NCBI GenBank assembly: GCA_963808775.1 | Contig: CAWEGR010000004.1 | Location: forward strand, 186,001-250,000 | Source of the DNA: JACVRW01 sp963808775 | GTDB lineage: Bacteria; Actinomycetota; Thermoleophilia; Solirubrobacterales; Thermoleophilaceae | DNA length: 64,000 nucleotides | Direction of reading: 5' to 3' | Part shown: positions 7,456-17,097 of the stretch, piece after piece | How the letters are laid out: each line of letters starts with the position of its first letter | Position numbering within the stretch: position 1 is the stretch's first letter | Notes under the pieces: model-generated | Seen by the model: only the letters and a program-made list of their open reading frames with translations | The model's database searches: none | What the model was told of the DNA's origin: nothing | Position numbers and translations under genes: made by a program

Positions 7456-7911
7456 CTAGTTGTCGCAGCCGAGGCGGTCCCAGCAGTAGAGCTCGACCGC
7501 TTCGGCGGCCAGCTCCATCAGGCGCTCCTGTGAGAGCCATGGCAGCACCGTGTCGAGGGCCTGCTCCTCGGAGACGCCGGCCTCGAAGGCGTCGTCGCCC
7601 TTGAAGCCCGCGGCGATCCGCAGCGCCTCACGGCGGTGCTCGCCGAGCGATCCGAATGCCCCGAGCAGGAACTCCTTGTTCGCGATCGGCTGGCCGACCT
7701 CGAGCGAGGCGTGCCAGGCGGCGAGGATCGACAGGTCGTCGTCGTCCAGCTCGTCGACCGCCTTGGCGTAGTGGACGTGCAGCTCGTCCTCGGGGATCTC
7801 GTCGACCCAGGCAGCGACGACCTCGCCGAGCAGCTGACGGCGCGCCTCGCGCCCGACGCTCTCGGCGACGACTCTGATCGCTTCCTGTGGTTCGATGAAG
7901 CAGAGAGGCAT
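7456..7911 (-). CDS. Hypothetical acidic protein
   Basis: A 151-residue, strongly acidic, helix-rich soluble protein starting MPLCFIEPQEAIRVV. The ATG at 7911 is preferred over in-frame starts upstream because GGAGGAAGGCGAGGGG lies just before it. Features include WVDEIPEDELHVHYAKAVDELDDDDL and a C-terminal ELYCWDRLGCDN. I recognise no family and no catalytic motif. It lies 72 nt downstream of the next leftward gene. Confidence 0.7.
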   Translation of the reverse strand: MPLCFIEPQEAIRVVAESVGREARRQLLGEVVAAWVDEIPEDELHVHYAKAVDELDDDDLSILAAWHASLEVGQPIANKEFLLGAFGSLGEHRREALRIAAGFKGDDAFEAGVSEEQALDTVLPWLSQERLMELAAEAVELYCWDRLGCDN

Positions 7912-7983
7912 TTCCCCTCGCCTTCCTCCGGTTCGCACGTCTGACCAGTCGCAATGTACGACCAGGTCCTGACGGAACGGGCG

Positions 7984-9951
7984 TTACCGGGAGCCCAGAT
8001 GGCCCGCGAGCCGCTCTGAGGCCTGCTTCAGGCGCCGGAAGTAGGCCGCGCGGCTCAGGTTGAGCTCCTCCGCCGCCGCCTCGTGGCTGGGCGCCGGATC
8101 GAGGTATCCGCGCACGAGCACCTGGCGCATCAGGAGCTCGCTGTCGGTATCGCCGAAGGCGCGCTCCGCGGCGTCCTCGAGCAGCGCCCGGACCGACGCC
8201 GCGCGCTCCTCCACGCCCTCCCCGCGCGCGAGCGGCGACGCCGCGAGCTCATGCGGAAGCCGCAGGTTGCGGAGCGCGTCCCTGACAACGTCCGGGTCCG
8301 CCGCCGCGCCAGCGTCCCCGGCCGCGGCGGCTCCGGAGGGCTGCCCGTCCGGCGGCGCCATGCCGAGCTCGAGGTAGACCGTGTCGCGCTGCAGGCCGAG
8401 CAGGCCGCCCGGCCCGTAGTCGACGAACCAGCACTCGAGCGCGCGGCCCCCGCCGCCACGCAGGTCGAGCGCTTCGAGATGCGTGGCCTCGAGCGCCGCC
8501 AGGAATCCGCGCAGGGGCTCGAAGCTCGGGTCGACCGGCAGGTACGCGCCGGCGGGGTTGCCGAGGCCCGAGCGCAGCACGCCGGCCATGTTGATCATCG
8601 CCTGGACCTGAGAGTCGATGTCGCGCGTGAAGTCGACCGCGTCGCGCCACAGGATCACGTTGCCGTCCGGGTCGCGCTCGCGGGCGTCGGCGAGCCAGGG
8701 GCCGAGCAGCGGATCCTCCTCCGCGACACGCGGCGCGTTGCGCGGCGTGAGCGAGACCGCGTAGCCGCAGAGAGCGTCGCCCGCGTCGCGCGCGATCGCC
8801 ACGGTCTCGGGCGCCTCCTCGAAGAACGGCCGGGTCAGCTCCCACCACTCCGGGAAGCCCTGCGCCGCGATCAGCAGGGCCACCTGCTCGGCGTCGCCCG
8901 GCCGAACGCCGTCGATGCGGTTGCGGGCGCTCCCCTCCCAGCCGTAGAAGGCGCGGATCTCCGGGCTGAGCACCAGCTCCGCGAGGTCGACCGTCAGCAT
9001 CGGGCGCCCCCGCAGGGCGCGGGTGTAGAGGCTGTCCGCGATTCGCCTCCGCAGCTCGCGCTCGCGCTCCGCCTCGCGCTGCATCAGGTCGGCGCGAAGC
9101 GCGCGGCGGACCAGGTCGTGCAGCGTCAGACCGCCGCCGAGCGCCTCGGTGAAGCTGCGCGACTCGAGCCAGGCGAGCCCCTCGGCGGCGTCCTCGTCCG
9201 GCAGGACGTCGCGGAGCAGCTCCACGGTCGTCACCCGCGCGATGCACGCGACCGCGAGCACGTCGCCGAAGCGCCCCTCGATCTCCGCCTCCGCGAGCCT
9301 GCGCACGAGCGTCCGGACCAGCTCGCCGGGCTCCCCGCCGACCGCCTCCGGGCTCCAGGAGCCGTCGCGCGACGCGGCCACCGCGAGCGTGAGCGCCAGC
9401 GGAGAGCCGCCCGCCCAGCCCGCGAGCTCGCCGCGGCGGCCGCGGTCGAGCCCGTGCGCGCCGAGCAGCTCCTCGGATTCCGCCTGGCTCAGCGGGCCGA
9501 GCTCGATCTCGCGCGTGATCGTCTCCCAGCCGCCCTCGAACCAGCCGCGCTCGGGCGCGCTCCGCCCGGCCACCACCACGATCGCGCGCTCGGGCAGGGT
9601 CGGGAGGAGCTGCCTGCGCAGGTGGCCGCCGAGGGCCGCCATGCGCTCGTATGTGTCGATCAGGATCAGCGGGCGCTCGAAGCGGTGCGCGCCCGCGAGC
9701 GCGGCCTCGATGGCATCGGGCACGGGCGGCAGGTCGCGGCCCTCGACCGTGATGGGGCTCCAGCCGGCCGCGCTGCCGCGGCGCGCGACCTGCCTCAGCA
9801 GCGCGCTCTTCCCGATGCCGCCCGGTCCGTGGACCAGCACGACGCTCGCCGGAGGGTCGTCGACGAACAGCTCGCCGATCGAGTCCATCTCGCCCGCCCG
9901 CCCGACGAAAGCCGCTTCGTCGCGGCGGGTCATCCTTGTCCCCAGATTCAC
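7984..9951 (-). CDS. STAND/AAA-type ATPase with C-terminal helix-turn-helix-like segment
   Basis: A 655-residue protein. It opens with AAFVGRAGEMDSI (an ORC/AAA lead-in), followed by Walker A GPGGIGKSALL (about 44-54), a Walker B-like hydrophobic run ending in D (RPLILIDTYE) and a sensor-like VVVAGRSAP. A winged-helix-like stretch follows at 230-280. The middle (about 330-500) resembles a degenerate acyltransferase or ligand-sensing region. The C-terminus (HEAAAEELNLSRAAYFRRLKQASERL) looks like a DNA-binding HTH. This fits a signal-responsive STAND regulator. No neighbour reveals its target. Confidence 0.72.
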   Translation of the reverse strand: MNLGTRMTRRDEAAFVGRAGEMDSIGELFVDDPPASVVLVHGPGGIGKSALLRQVARRGSAAGWSPITVEGRDLPPVPDAIEAALAGAHRFERPLILIDTYERMAALGGHLRRQLLPTLPERAIVVVAGRSAPERGWFEGGWETITREIELGPLSQAESEELLGAHGLDRGRRGELAGWAGGSPLALTLAVAASRDGSWSPEAVGGEPGELVRTLVRRLAEAEIEGRFGDVLAVACIARVTTVELLRDVLPDEDAAEGLAWLESRSFTEALGGGLTLHDLVRRALRADLMQREAERERELRRRIADSLYTRALRGRPMLTVDLAELVLSPEIRAFYGWEGSARNRIDGVRPGDAEQVALLIAAQGFPEWWELTRPFFEEAPETVAIARDAGDALCGYAVSLTPRNAPRVAEEDPLLGPWLADARERDPDGNVILWRDAVDFTRDIDSQVQAMINMAGVLRSGLGNPAGAYLPVDPSFEPLRGFLAALEATHLEALDLRGGGGRALECWFVDYGPGGLLGLQRDTVYLELGMAPPDGQPSGAAAAGDAGAAADPDVVRDALRNLRLPHELAASPLARGEGVEERAASVRALLEDAAERAFGDTDSELLMRQVLVRGYLDPAPSHEAAAEELNLSRAAYFRRLKQASERLAGHLGSR

Positions 9952-9969
9952 AGTGGGACCGCCCCGGCG

Positions 9970-12900
9970 TCAGGGTACCGGCCGCAGGGTGAGCTCCTCC
10001 TCGTGGCTGCAGAGCGCGGAGCGCCCCGGGCAGTCTCCGCACAGCCCGGCGTGAGGCTCGTCCGAGGGCTCGAAGCGGCCCGCGACGATCCCGCCCGCGA
10101 GCGTCAGCAGCTCGGCCTCGAGCGCGGTGGCCTCCCCGTCCCCGTAGACGGCCGATGCGGGCTCCTCCGGCCGCTCGAGGAACACGTGAGCCACCTCCAC
10201 GCGCTGCGCGCCCGCCCTCAGCGCCGCGAGCGCGTACACGGCCCGCTGGGTGGCATACGAGGAGGACACGAGCGCCTCCGGGTCCACCTCGCCGAGCACG
10301 TCGCTCTTCCAGTCGACCACCAGCAGGCCGTCCTCCTGCTCGGCGAGCACGTCGACGATGCCGTTGATCAGGAGGCTGCGCCCGCCCGCGTCGCGGGGCG
10401 TGACCGTGTACGCGAACGGGAGCTCCGCGCGCACCCGGCGCGCGGACGCGAGCCGCTCCCTCACAGGCGACGCGAGCAGGCGCTCGACCATGCCGCGCAG
10501 ATCGGCCACGGCGGCGCCGGACACCGGGGCTCCCACCCGCTCGAGCGCGGCGGCGATGCCCTCGTCCGAGGGAAGTTCCGGCCGCGCGAAGTCGATCGTC
10601 TCGATCAGGCCGTGCACGGCGGACCCGCGCAGCAGCGGGTCGAGCCCCTCGACGACGGCGGCGGCCGTGACGGGCGGAGCGTGCGGCGGGCGCTCGACCG
10701 ACGGCATCCGCAGCGAGCGCTGCAGGTAGAAGCGATAGCCGCAGCGGCGATAGGCCTCGAGGCCCGAGTAGCTCAGGCGGCTGACCTCGAACGCGCGCGG
10801 CGCCGCGGCGACGCCGAGGTCGAGCGGGGGCTGCACCGCGGCCGCCACCGGCTCGCGGGGCGGCTCCTCGGGCACCCGTTCGGCGGCCGGCAGCAGCTCG
10901 TCCACGGTCTCCGGCGTCAGCCGCGACCAGCGCACGCGCACCTCGCGGCCCTCGCGCTCGTCGGCGACCACGCCCTCGGCGCCGTCGGCCGGGAGGCCGG
11001 CGCAGAAGCCGCGCCAGACCCAGCGCATCGGCTCCCGCAGGTCGTCCGGCTCGGGCCGCCCGTCGAGGTCGGTCGAGCCGCTCAGGATCAGCCCCTCGCA
11101 TGCGCGCGTGGCCGCGACGTAGAAGATGCGCCGCTCCTCCTCCTCGCCCGCACGCTTGCCCTCCTCCTTCAGGCGCTCGAGCGTCTCGCTGTCGACCGAG
11201 CCGCCGAGGCCCGCCAGCCGCAGCCCGACCCGGCCGTCCTCCGACACGCGGATCGAGCCCTCGTCGTCGCGGCCCTCCTTGCCGAGGTCGCAGACGCACA
11301 CCACCGGGAACTCGAGGCCCTTCGCGCGGTGGACGGTCATCATGCGGACGGCCTTGATCGCCTCGGCCTCGAGCGGCGCCTCGCCCTCCCGCGCGAGGAT
11401 GGCCTCGCGGTCCGCGAGCATGTCGACGAAGGCGCGCAGGTCGCGGCCGTGCTCGGCCTCGAACTCGCGCGCGAGGCGCATCAGCTTGCGCACGTTCGCC
11501 ATGCGGCGCGTCCCGCCGCGCAGCGCCAGCAGGTGCTTGTCGTAGCCCGTGCTCGTGACCGCGCGGTCGATCAGGGTCTCGAGCGCCACGCGGCCGGCGA
11601 TCCGGCGCTCGCCCTCGAGCCGCTCGGCCACGGCCACGAGCCGGCGCCGGTCCGCCTCGGACAGCGCGCCGAGCAGCTCCTCGCGGGGCTCGCTGATCGC
11701 CCGCCAGGCGCCCGGTCCCCTCGCCTGGAGGCCCACGAGCGCCACCGCGTCGAGCGACAGGCCCGCCAGCGGGGAGGCGAGCACCGAATAGACCGCCAGC
11801 TCGTCGAGCGGGTTCGCGAGCGCGGCGAGCCAGGCGCGCAGGTCCTCCACCTGCTGCTGAGCGAAATAGCCTCGCCCGCCGACCACGTGCGTCGGGATCC
11901 CGCGCTCCTCGAGCGCGCGCTCGAAGAAGCTCATCGCGGTGGTGGCGCGGAACAGCATCGCCACGTCGCTGAACTCGAACGGGCCGTTCCGCGTGAGCTC
12001 GTCGATGCGCTTCGCGACGAGCCTGGCCTCGGCCGCGCGCCAGGGCTGGGCATCGCGCAGGGCTGCGCCGAACGGCTCCTCCTCGCCGAGGAAGTGCTCG
12101 TCCCAGAGCTTGCGGCGGCGCTCGACCGCGATCAGCTCCACGGGCGGCGAGAGCCGGGCCTCGCGAGCGCGCGCGCCCGGCGCCTCGCGCAGCGGCTCAT
12201 AGGCCTCGCCCCAGAGGCGCTCGAAGGTCAGGTCGATCGCGTCGAGGATCTCGCCGCGCGAGCGGAAGTTGACCGTGATGCTCTCGGCGGCCCCCGCCGC
12301 GCCGGCCTCCTCCCAGCGCTCGCGGAACACGGCCACGTCGGCGTTGCGGAAGCGATAGATCGACTGGTTCTCGTCGCCGACCCGGAACAGGTTGTCGCGC
12401 GAGAGCTGGTCGAGCAGCTCGTTCTGGAGCCGGTTCGTGTCCTGGAACTCGTCGACGAGCACGTGGCTGAAGCGCCCCGCGTAGGCCTCGCGCAGGCCGT
12501 CGTCCGTGAGCAGGTCGCGCGCGATCAGCTCGAGGTCCTCGAAGTCGAGCGCGGAGCGCGCGCGCTTGCCCGCCTCGTACTCCGACGCGTAGAGCTCGAG
12601 GAGCGCGCGCAGCAGGGCGTGGTCGCGGGCCTCGCGCACCGCGAGCAGGTGGGAGCGCGCGGCCGCGAGCGCCTCCCGGTACCCGCTGCACGCGGGCCCG
12701 CAGATCGCCTTCGCGTTCCCCTTCAGGTCGAGCCCGCCAAGCTCCTCGACGGGCGGCGGGCCGCCGTCCTCCGTCTCGAGCAACGAGAGGCAGCGCTCGA
12801 TGCGCTCGATCGCGGTGTCGACCGTCTTGCCCGACGCCTGCTCGCCGAGCTCGGCGAGCGCCGCGCGCGCCGCCCGTTCGAGCCGCTCGAGCTCGCCCGC

Positions 12901-13462
12901 GGGCGCGGGTGGGCTAACCGGATCGAGCGCCGGCCGCCGCCGTCCGCGGCTGCGCAGGTTCGAGTGGACCGTGCGGACCATGTCGCGCAACTTGTCGGGC
13001 TGGTAGGCCGCCACCATCTCGATCCGCTCGGGCTGAGCGGCGTCCGCCATGAACGCCTCGAGCGCCGCGTCGAACGCGTCGAGCGCGAGCCGCTCGGCCG
13101 TGAGCTCGTCGAGCACGCGGAACTCCGGGTCGATCCCGGCGCGTCAGCGCGTGCGCGCGCAGGATCCGCGAGCAGAGCCCGTGGATCGTCGAGATCCAGG
13201 CGCCCTCCGCGGCGCGGGCCTCCTCGCGCCTGCCGAGCTCGAGGAAGCGCTTCCTGACGCGCCCCTTCATCTCGGCGGCCGCCTTCTCCGTGAAGGTGAT
13301 CGCGAGCACGGACTCGACCGGTTCGCCGTCGTCGAGCACGGCCTGCACGAAGCGCTCGACGAGCACGGTCGTCTTGCCCGTCCCGGCGCCCGCGCGCACC
13401 ATCAGCGACCCCTCGCGGCGCCCGACGCTGCGCGCCTGCTCGGCTGTCAGCGGCTCCCTCAG
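9970..13462 (-). CDS. addA: AddA-like ATP-dependent helicase/nuclease subunit (one frame break; CTG start)
   Basis: About 1,163 residues once one extra base near 13141 is removed. UvrD/PcrA-type helicase motifs: the Q motif LTAEQARSV, Walker A AGAGTGKTT, motif Ia ITFTEKAAAEMK, motif II VLVDEFQDTN, motif III GDENQSIYRFR, motif V MTVHRAKGLEFPVV, motif VI FYVAATRA. The C-terminal PD-(D/E)XK nuclease shows VVDWKSD, followed by a cysteine set (CGDCPGRSALC). The pair with the AddB-like gene should process double-strand DNA ends for recombination. The frame has no ATG/GTG/TTG before the Q motif. The CTG at 13462 overlaps the upstream TGA (CTGA) and gives the normal family N-terminus. Before the break it reads HGLCSRILRAHAL and after it AGIDPEFRVLDE, as expected. 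Confidence 0.88.
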
Positions 13463-16374
13463 CGCTCGCTCCTGCAGATCGCCGGGTACTTGCAGCCCCC
13501 GTTCCAGTCGCAGCTCGACGGGCGCGCACAGAGCTCGCCGCGGCGCATGCGCCCGTGCGTCTCCACGATCCGCTCGAGCGCCTGCTCGAGGCGCTCGCGG
13601 AACTCCTCGCGCGTCAGCCGGTCGTTCTCGACGAAGCCGCTGCCGAGGTCGGGCGCCTCGGCGGAGACCATCCCGCGCGGCCGTGGGTCCTTGTCGTTGC
13701 CAAGCGCCACGTACACGCCCCCGACCGCCTCGACGCCGAGCAGCCGCTCGACCACGAGCATGTAGAGCGCCGCCTGGAAGCGGTTCTCGGACTCCCAGCT
13801 CGCGACCTTGTAGCGGTCGACCTTGCGTCCGCTCTTGTAGTCGATCACGAGCGCCCGCCCGTCACGCGTGTCGACGCGGTCGATGCGCCCGCGCACGCGC
13901 AGCCCCTCCGCGATCTCGACCGGCTCGCCGCCGTCGCCGAGGCCGAACTCGAGCTCGAGGCGATCCGGCTCGAAGGCGCCGTCGCGGTCCGCCTCGTTGC
14001 GCAGGTAGCGGAGCAGGTCGAACTCGAGGCGGCGCGCCGCCGCCTTGAAGCGGGTCTCCTTGGGCGAGATCTGGAACTCGCTGCGGCGCTCGCGCAGCTC
14101 CTCGAGCAGGATCTGCTCGGCACGGCCGAGGTTCGCGTGCGTCACGCGCCGCTCGCCCGTCTCCTCGCGGACGCGCGCGAAGGTCCGCTCGAGCACCTTG
14201 TGGGCGTACTCGCCGCGCACCATCGCCTCGGGTACCGGTACGAGCTCGACGGGGTGGAGCAGGGACTCCACGAGCCATTTGACGGGGCAATCGGCGAAGC
14301 GCTCGAGCGCGCCCGCGGAGACCGCGTCGCGTCCCGCGAGCTCCTCGAGCAGCGCTCCGGAGCTGAGCGGAAGCGGTCCGTGCTCCTCGACGTGCGGCCC
14401 CGCGGCGGCGAGCGCCCGCTCCCACTCGGCCGCCGTGGGCGGGTCGTCCGGCGGCCACGTCACGTCGGCAAGGCTGCGCTCGACGGGCTTCGGCGCGGGC
14501 TCGAGCAGATCGCGGACCTCCTCGACGAAGAACGACTCGGCCTGCGGATTGCCCTCCTCGTCGCTCGTTCGCGAGGAGAGCACGAGCAGGCGCTCCGCGC
14601 GCGATGCGCAGACGTAGAACAGGTAGCGCTCACGCGCGAGGCGCTCCTCGCGGACCGGCAGCGCCAGGCCGCTCGCAGTCGCGAGCCCGCGCCGGTCGTC
14701 GTCCGAGAGGAACGGCTCGGGCGCGGCGCCTCCGGGGAACTCGCCCTCCTGGAGGCCGCAGACGAACACGACTCCGAAGCGCCGCGCGCGGATCGCCTCG
14801 GGCGCCGTCACCTGCACGCGGTCGGGCTGTGCGCTCTCGCCCACGTGAACCTCGAGCTGCTCGAGGACGCGCTTCACGCGCTCCGCCGGAGCGGCGCCTC
14901 CCGTGGCCACCAGGGCGAGCCCCGCGAGCGCCTCCTCCCCCGCGCGGAGCGCGCGTGCCTCGTCGAGCTCGGAGCCGCGCAGGACCGCCGCACGGCGCCG
15001 GTGCGGGGCTGCGAACAGGCGCGCCAGCACCCGGCTGAGCACCGCCGCGAGCTCCGCCGGCGATGCCGCGTCCCGCACTCGGTCGAGCACGTCCAGCGGG
15101 AAGCGCCCCGCCCCCTCCCAGAGAGCGCGCGCCTCCGCGGCGCTCTCGGCGCCCGCCTCCCGCGCGCGCTTCTCGAGGTCGTCCGCGAACCCCGGCTGCC
15201 GCAGCAGGCCCGGCGCGCGCAGGTAGGCGAGCAGGTCGTCGGCGCTGCCGCCGGGCGAGGCGGCCCTGATCAGGGCGAGCAGCCCGCGTCCGATGGCGGT
15301 GTGCCCGAACGGGACGCGCCGGTCGATCGAGTAGGGAATGCCGTAGGCGCCGAAGACCTGCTCGACGAGCGAGGCGTAGCCGCCGGGCTCGCGGAAGACG
15401 ACCGCGATGTCTCCGGGCTCGACCCCGGTGCGCAGCAGCTCGAGCGCGCGCTTGCCCACCAGCTCGACCTCCGCGCGCTCGCCGCCGGCGAGGTGGAACT
15501 CGATCGCCCCGGCCGCCGCGATCCCCGGCTCGCCCTCCGCGGGCCCCTCGAACAGGCGGCGCTCGAGCGTGTGGAGCGCGGCGCGCGAGCGCTCCGCGTA
15601 GTGCTCGTCGACCGGGTCGAGCCGCAGCTCGGACGCTCCGCGCGCCTCGAGCTCGGAGCGGACCGCGGCGGTCGCGCGGAACGCCTCGCGGCCCGGCTCG
15701 AACGGCAGCGAGACGGTGACGTCCACCTCGCAGCGGCGCGCGAGCGTCTCGAGCGCGTCGAGCTCGAGTGGCGTGAAGTCGTCGAAGCCGTACGCGAACA
15801 CGGGGGTGCGCCCCCAGCGCTCGGGCGCCTCCGCCAGCGCTCCGAGCGCGCGCTGCGCGAAGAGCTCGGCGTCGACGAGGCCGGCCCGCTCGAGCCCGGC
15901 GTGATAGCCGCGCGTGATCGCCGCGACCTCCTCCGCGTAGGCGCGCCGGGGGCCCTCTCCCGCCCAGTCGCGCAGGGCGCGGGTCAGCCGCGCCGGGCCG
16001 ACCGCCGAGCGCCCCAGCTCCGCCATGAAGCGCGTGGCGGCGCGCGCGAACCCGGGCTGGGCCGCCGATTGCGCCAACACCTCGAGGCTCGCGGCGCTCG
16101 CGGCCTGCTCGACGATCAGCTCGCGCTGGACGTCCGAGGCGATCCTGGCGTCGTAGCCCGCGCGCAGGGCGATCTCGCCGAAGAGCCAGTCAAAGCGGAG
16201 AACGCGCACGCCGAAGACCGCGCCATGAGCCGCCAGCTCACGCTGCGCGTGCTCGACGTCGGTGAAGGCGGGGACCACGAGAATCGGCTCCTCGTCGAGC
16301 CGCGCGCGCAGGCCGCCCAGCACCGCGCCCGCCTTGGCGGCGTTCGCGGGGCCGGTGACGAGCGTCAGGGGCAC
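13459..16374 (-). CDS. addB: AddB-like helicase-fold/nuclease subunit
   Basis: A 971-residue protein. The N-terminal P-loop is degenerate (GPANAAKAG, Lys kept), as in AddB subunits that do not hydrolyse ATP for translocation. The helicase-like fold continues (FVCGLQEGEFPG, YLFYVCASRAERLLVLS). The C-terminal nuclease has GRIDRVDTRDGRALVIDYKSGR-type residues (Asp, then Asp-x-Lys) and an Fe-S cysteine set: one Cys in RFADCPVKW and a cluster CARPSSCDWNGGCKYPAIC. The AddAB partner is immediately downstream with a CTGA junction. Actinobacteria often carry AdnAB instead, so the AddB-like degenerate P-loop here is worth noting. Confidence 0.85.
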   Translation of the reverse strand: MPLTLVTGPANAAKAGAVLGGLRARLDEEPILVVPAFTDVEHAQRELAAHGAVFGVRVLRFDWLFGEIALRAGYDARIASDVQRELIVEQAASAASLEVLAQSAAQPGFARAATRFMAELGRSAVGPARLTRALRDWAGEGPRRAYAEEVAAITRGYHAGLERAGLVDAELFAQRALGALAEAPERWGRTPVFAYGFDDFTPLELDALETLARRCEVDVTVSLPFEPGREAFRATAAVRSELEARGASELRLDPVDEHYAERSRAALHTLERRLFEGPAEGEPGIAAAGAIEFHLAGGERAEVELVGKRALELLRTGVEPGDIAVVFREPGGYASLVEQVFGAYGIPYSIDRRVPFGHTAIGRGLLALIRAASPGGSADDLLAYLRAPGLLRQPGFADDLEKRAREAGAESAAEARALWEGAGRFPLDVLDRVRDAASPAELAAVLSRVLARLFAAPHRRRAAVLRGSELDEARALRAGEEALAGLALVATGGAAPAERVKRVLEQLEVHVGESAQPDRVQVTAPEAIRARRFGVVFVCGLQEGEFPGGAAPEPFLSDDDRRGLATASGLALPVREERLARERYLFYVCASRAERLLVLSSRTSDEEGNPQAESFFVEEVRDLLEPAPKPVERSLADVTWPPDDPPTAAEWERALAAAGPHVEEHGPLPLSSGALLEELAGRDAVSAGALERFADCPVKWLVESLLHPVELVPVPEAMVRGEYAHKVLERTFARVREETGERRVTHANLGRAEQILLEELRERRSEFQISPKETRFKAAARRLEFDLLRYLRNEADRDGAFEPDRLELEFGLGDGGEPVEIAEGLRVRGRIDRVDTRDGRALVIDYKSGRKVDRYKVASWESENRFQAALYMLVVERLLGVEAVGGVYVALGNDKDPRPRGMVSAEAPDLGSGFVENDRLTREEFRERLEQALERIVETHGRMRRGELCARPSSCDWNGGCKYPAICRSER

Positions 16375-16447
16375 GGCACGTAGAAGTAGCGCGCGGGCAC
16401 GACGGAGAGGTCGCCCCGAGCCCCTCCGCCCTGACGCTCGCCGCCGC

Positions 16448-17059
16448 TCAAGCCGGAGCCAGCACGCCGCGCCCTGCCGCCGCCCGCAGCGCTCCGGCGA
16501 AGCGGTCGGCGGGCAGCATCACGGGTGTCTCCTGAAGCTCCCACCCGCGGCCCGGCCGCAGGATCCAGCGCGCGATGCGGAGCCGCTGCTCGTCGAGGCG
16601 CTCGACCCGCAGCTCCTCCTGCAGCTCTCCCGTGCGCCCGGGGCTCGCGCCGTGCTCGCCGATCGCGGCGTCGGCGAGGGCGAGCTCCCCCGCGCCGGGC
16701 GGGAACACCCCCTTCTCGGCCGCCTCGTCGAGCAGGCCGGGGAGGTCGGCGAGGGCCAGCACCGGCGCCTCCTTGGCGAGGCTGCCGGCCTCCCAGGCCG
16801 CGAGCCTGAGACCGCCCGGCACCTTCTCGAGGCGCACCTCGCGTCCGCCGTCGTAGGGGCCCGCCGACGCGTACACGCCGCGCGAGACCCGCGCCGCGGT
16901 CACCGCCGAGCCCGGGCGGCGAGCGCCGGCCGGCTTGCGGCCTGCCCCGGAGCCGCTCGAACGCGGCCTGCTCGCCCTGCGATTCGGATCGAGCACCGTT
17001 CCCTTCGAGCAGATCGGGCACTCGGCCATGAAGCGGTTGTGGCGGCAGAAGAGCGACAC
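16448..17059 (-). CDS. Hypothetical protein with N-terminal zinc-binding motif
   Basis: A 203-residue protein. The first 20 residues, MSLFCRHNRFMAECPICSKG, hold Cys5, His7, Cys15 and Cys18, a likely single zinc site. The GTG at 17059 is chosen because GGGAGG sits 4 nt upstream and because the motif needs Cys5. The following 40 residues are basic and disordered (RRASRPRSSGSGAGRK). The rest is two alpha/beta-looking repeats (residues about 75-125 and 140-203), each with EVRLEKVPGGLRLA- or LRVERLDEQRLRIA-like strands. Function unknown; possibly nucleic-acid binding. Confidence 0.75.
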   Translation of the reverse strand: MSLFCRHNRFMAECPICSKGTVLDPNRRASRPRSSGSGAGRKPAGARRPGSAVTAARVSRGVYASAGPYDGGREVRLEKVPGGLRLAAWEAGSLAKEAPVLALADLPGLLDEAAEKGVFPPGAGELALADAAIGEHGASPGRTGELQEELRVERLDEQRLRIARWILRPGRGWELQETPVMLPADRFAGALRAAAGRGVLAPA

Positions 17060-17097
17060 CGGCCTCCCAATCTAGACGGACTGCCACCATCCCGCGC

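Noticed and set aside
8083..13257. Very long rightward open frame (1,724 codons) opposite the ATPase and addA genes
   Set aside because: It is an antisense shadow caused by high GC codon bias; the residue mix is Arg/Ala/Leu/Glu with no motif, and the leftward genes have clear catalytic motifs.
13555..16383. Long rightward open frame opposite addB
   Set aside because: Antisense shadow with biased composition; AddB has a nuclease motif and cysteine cluster on the other strand.
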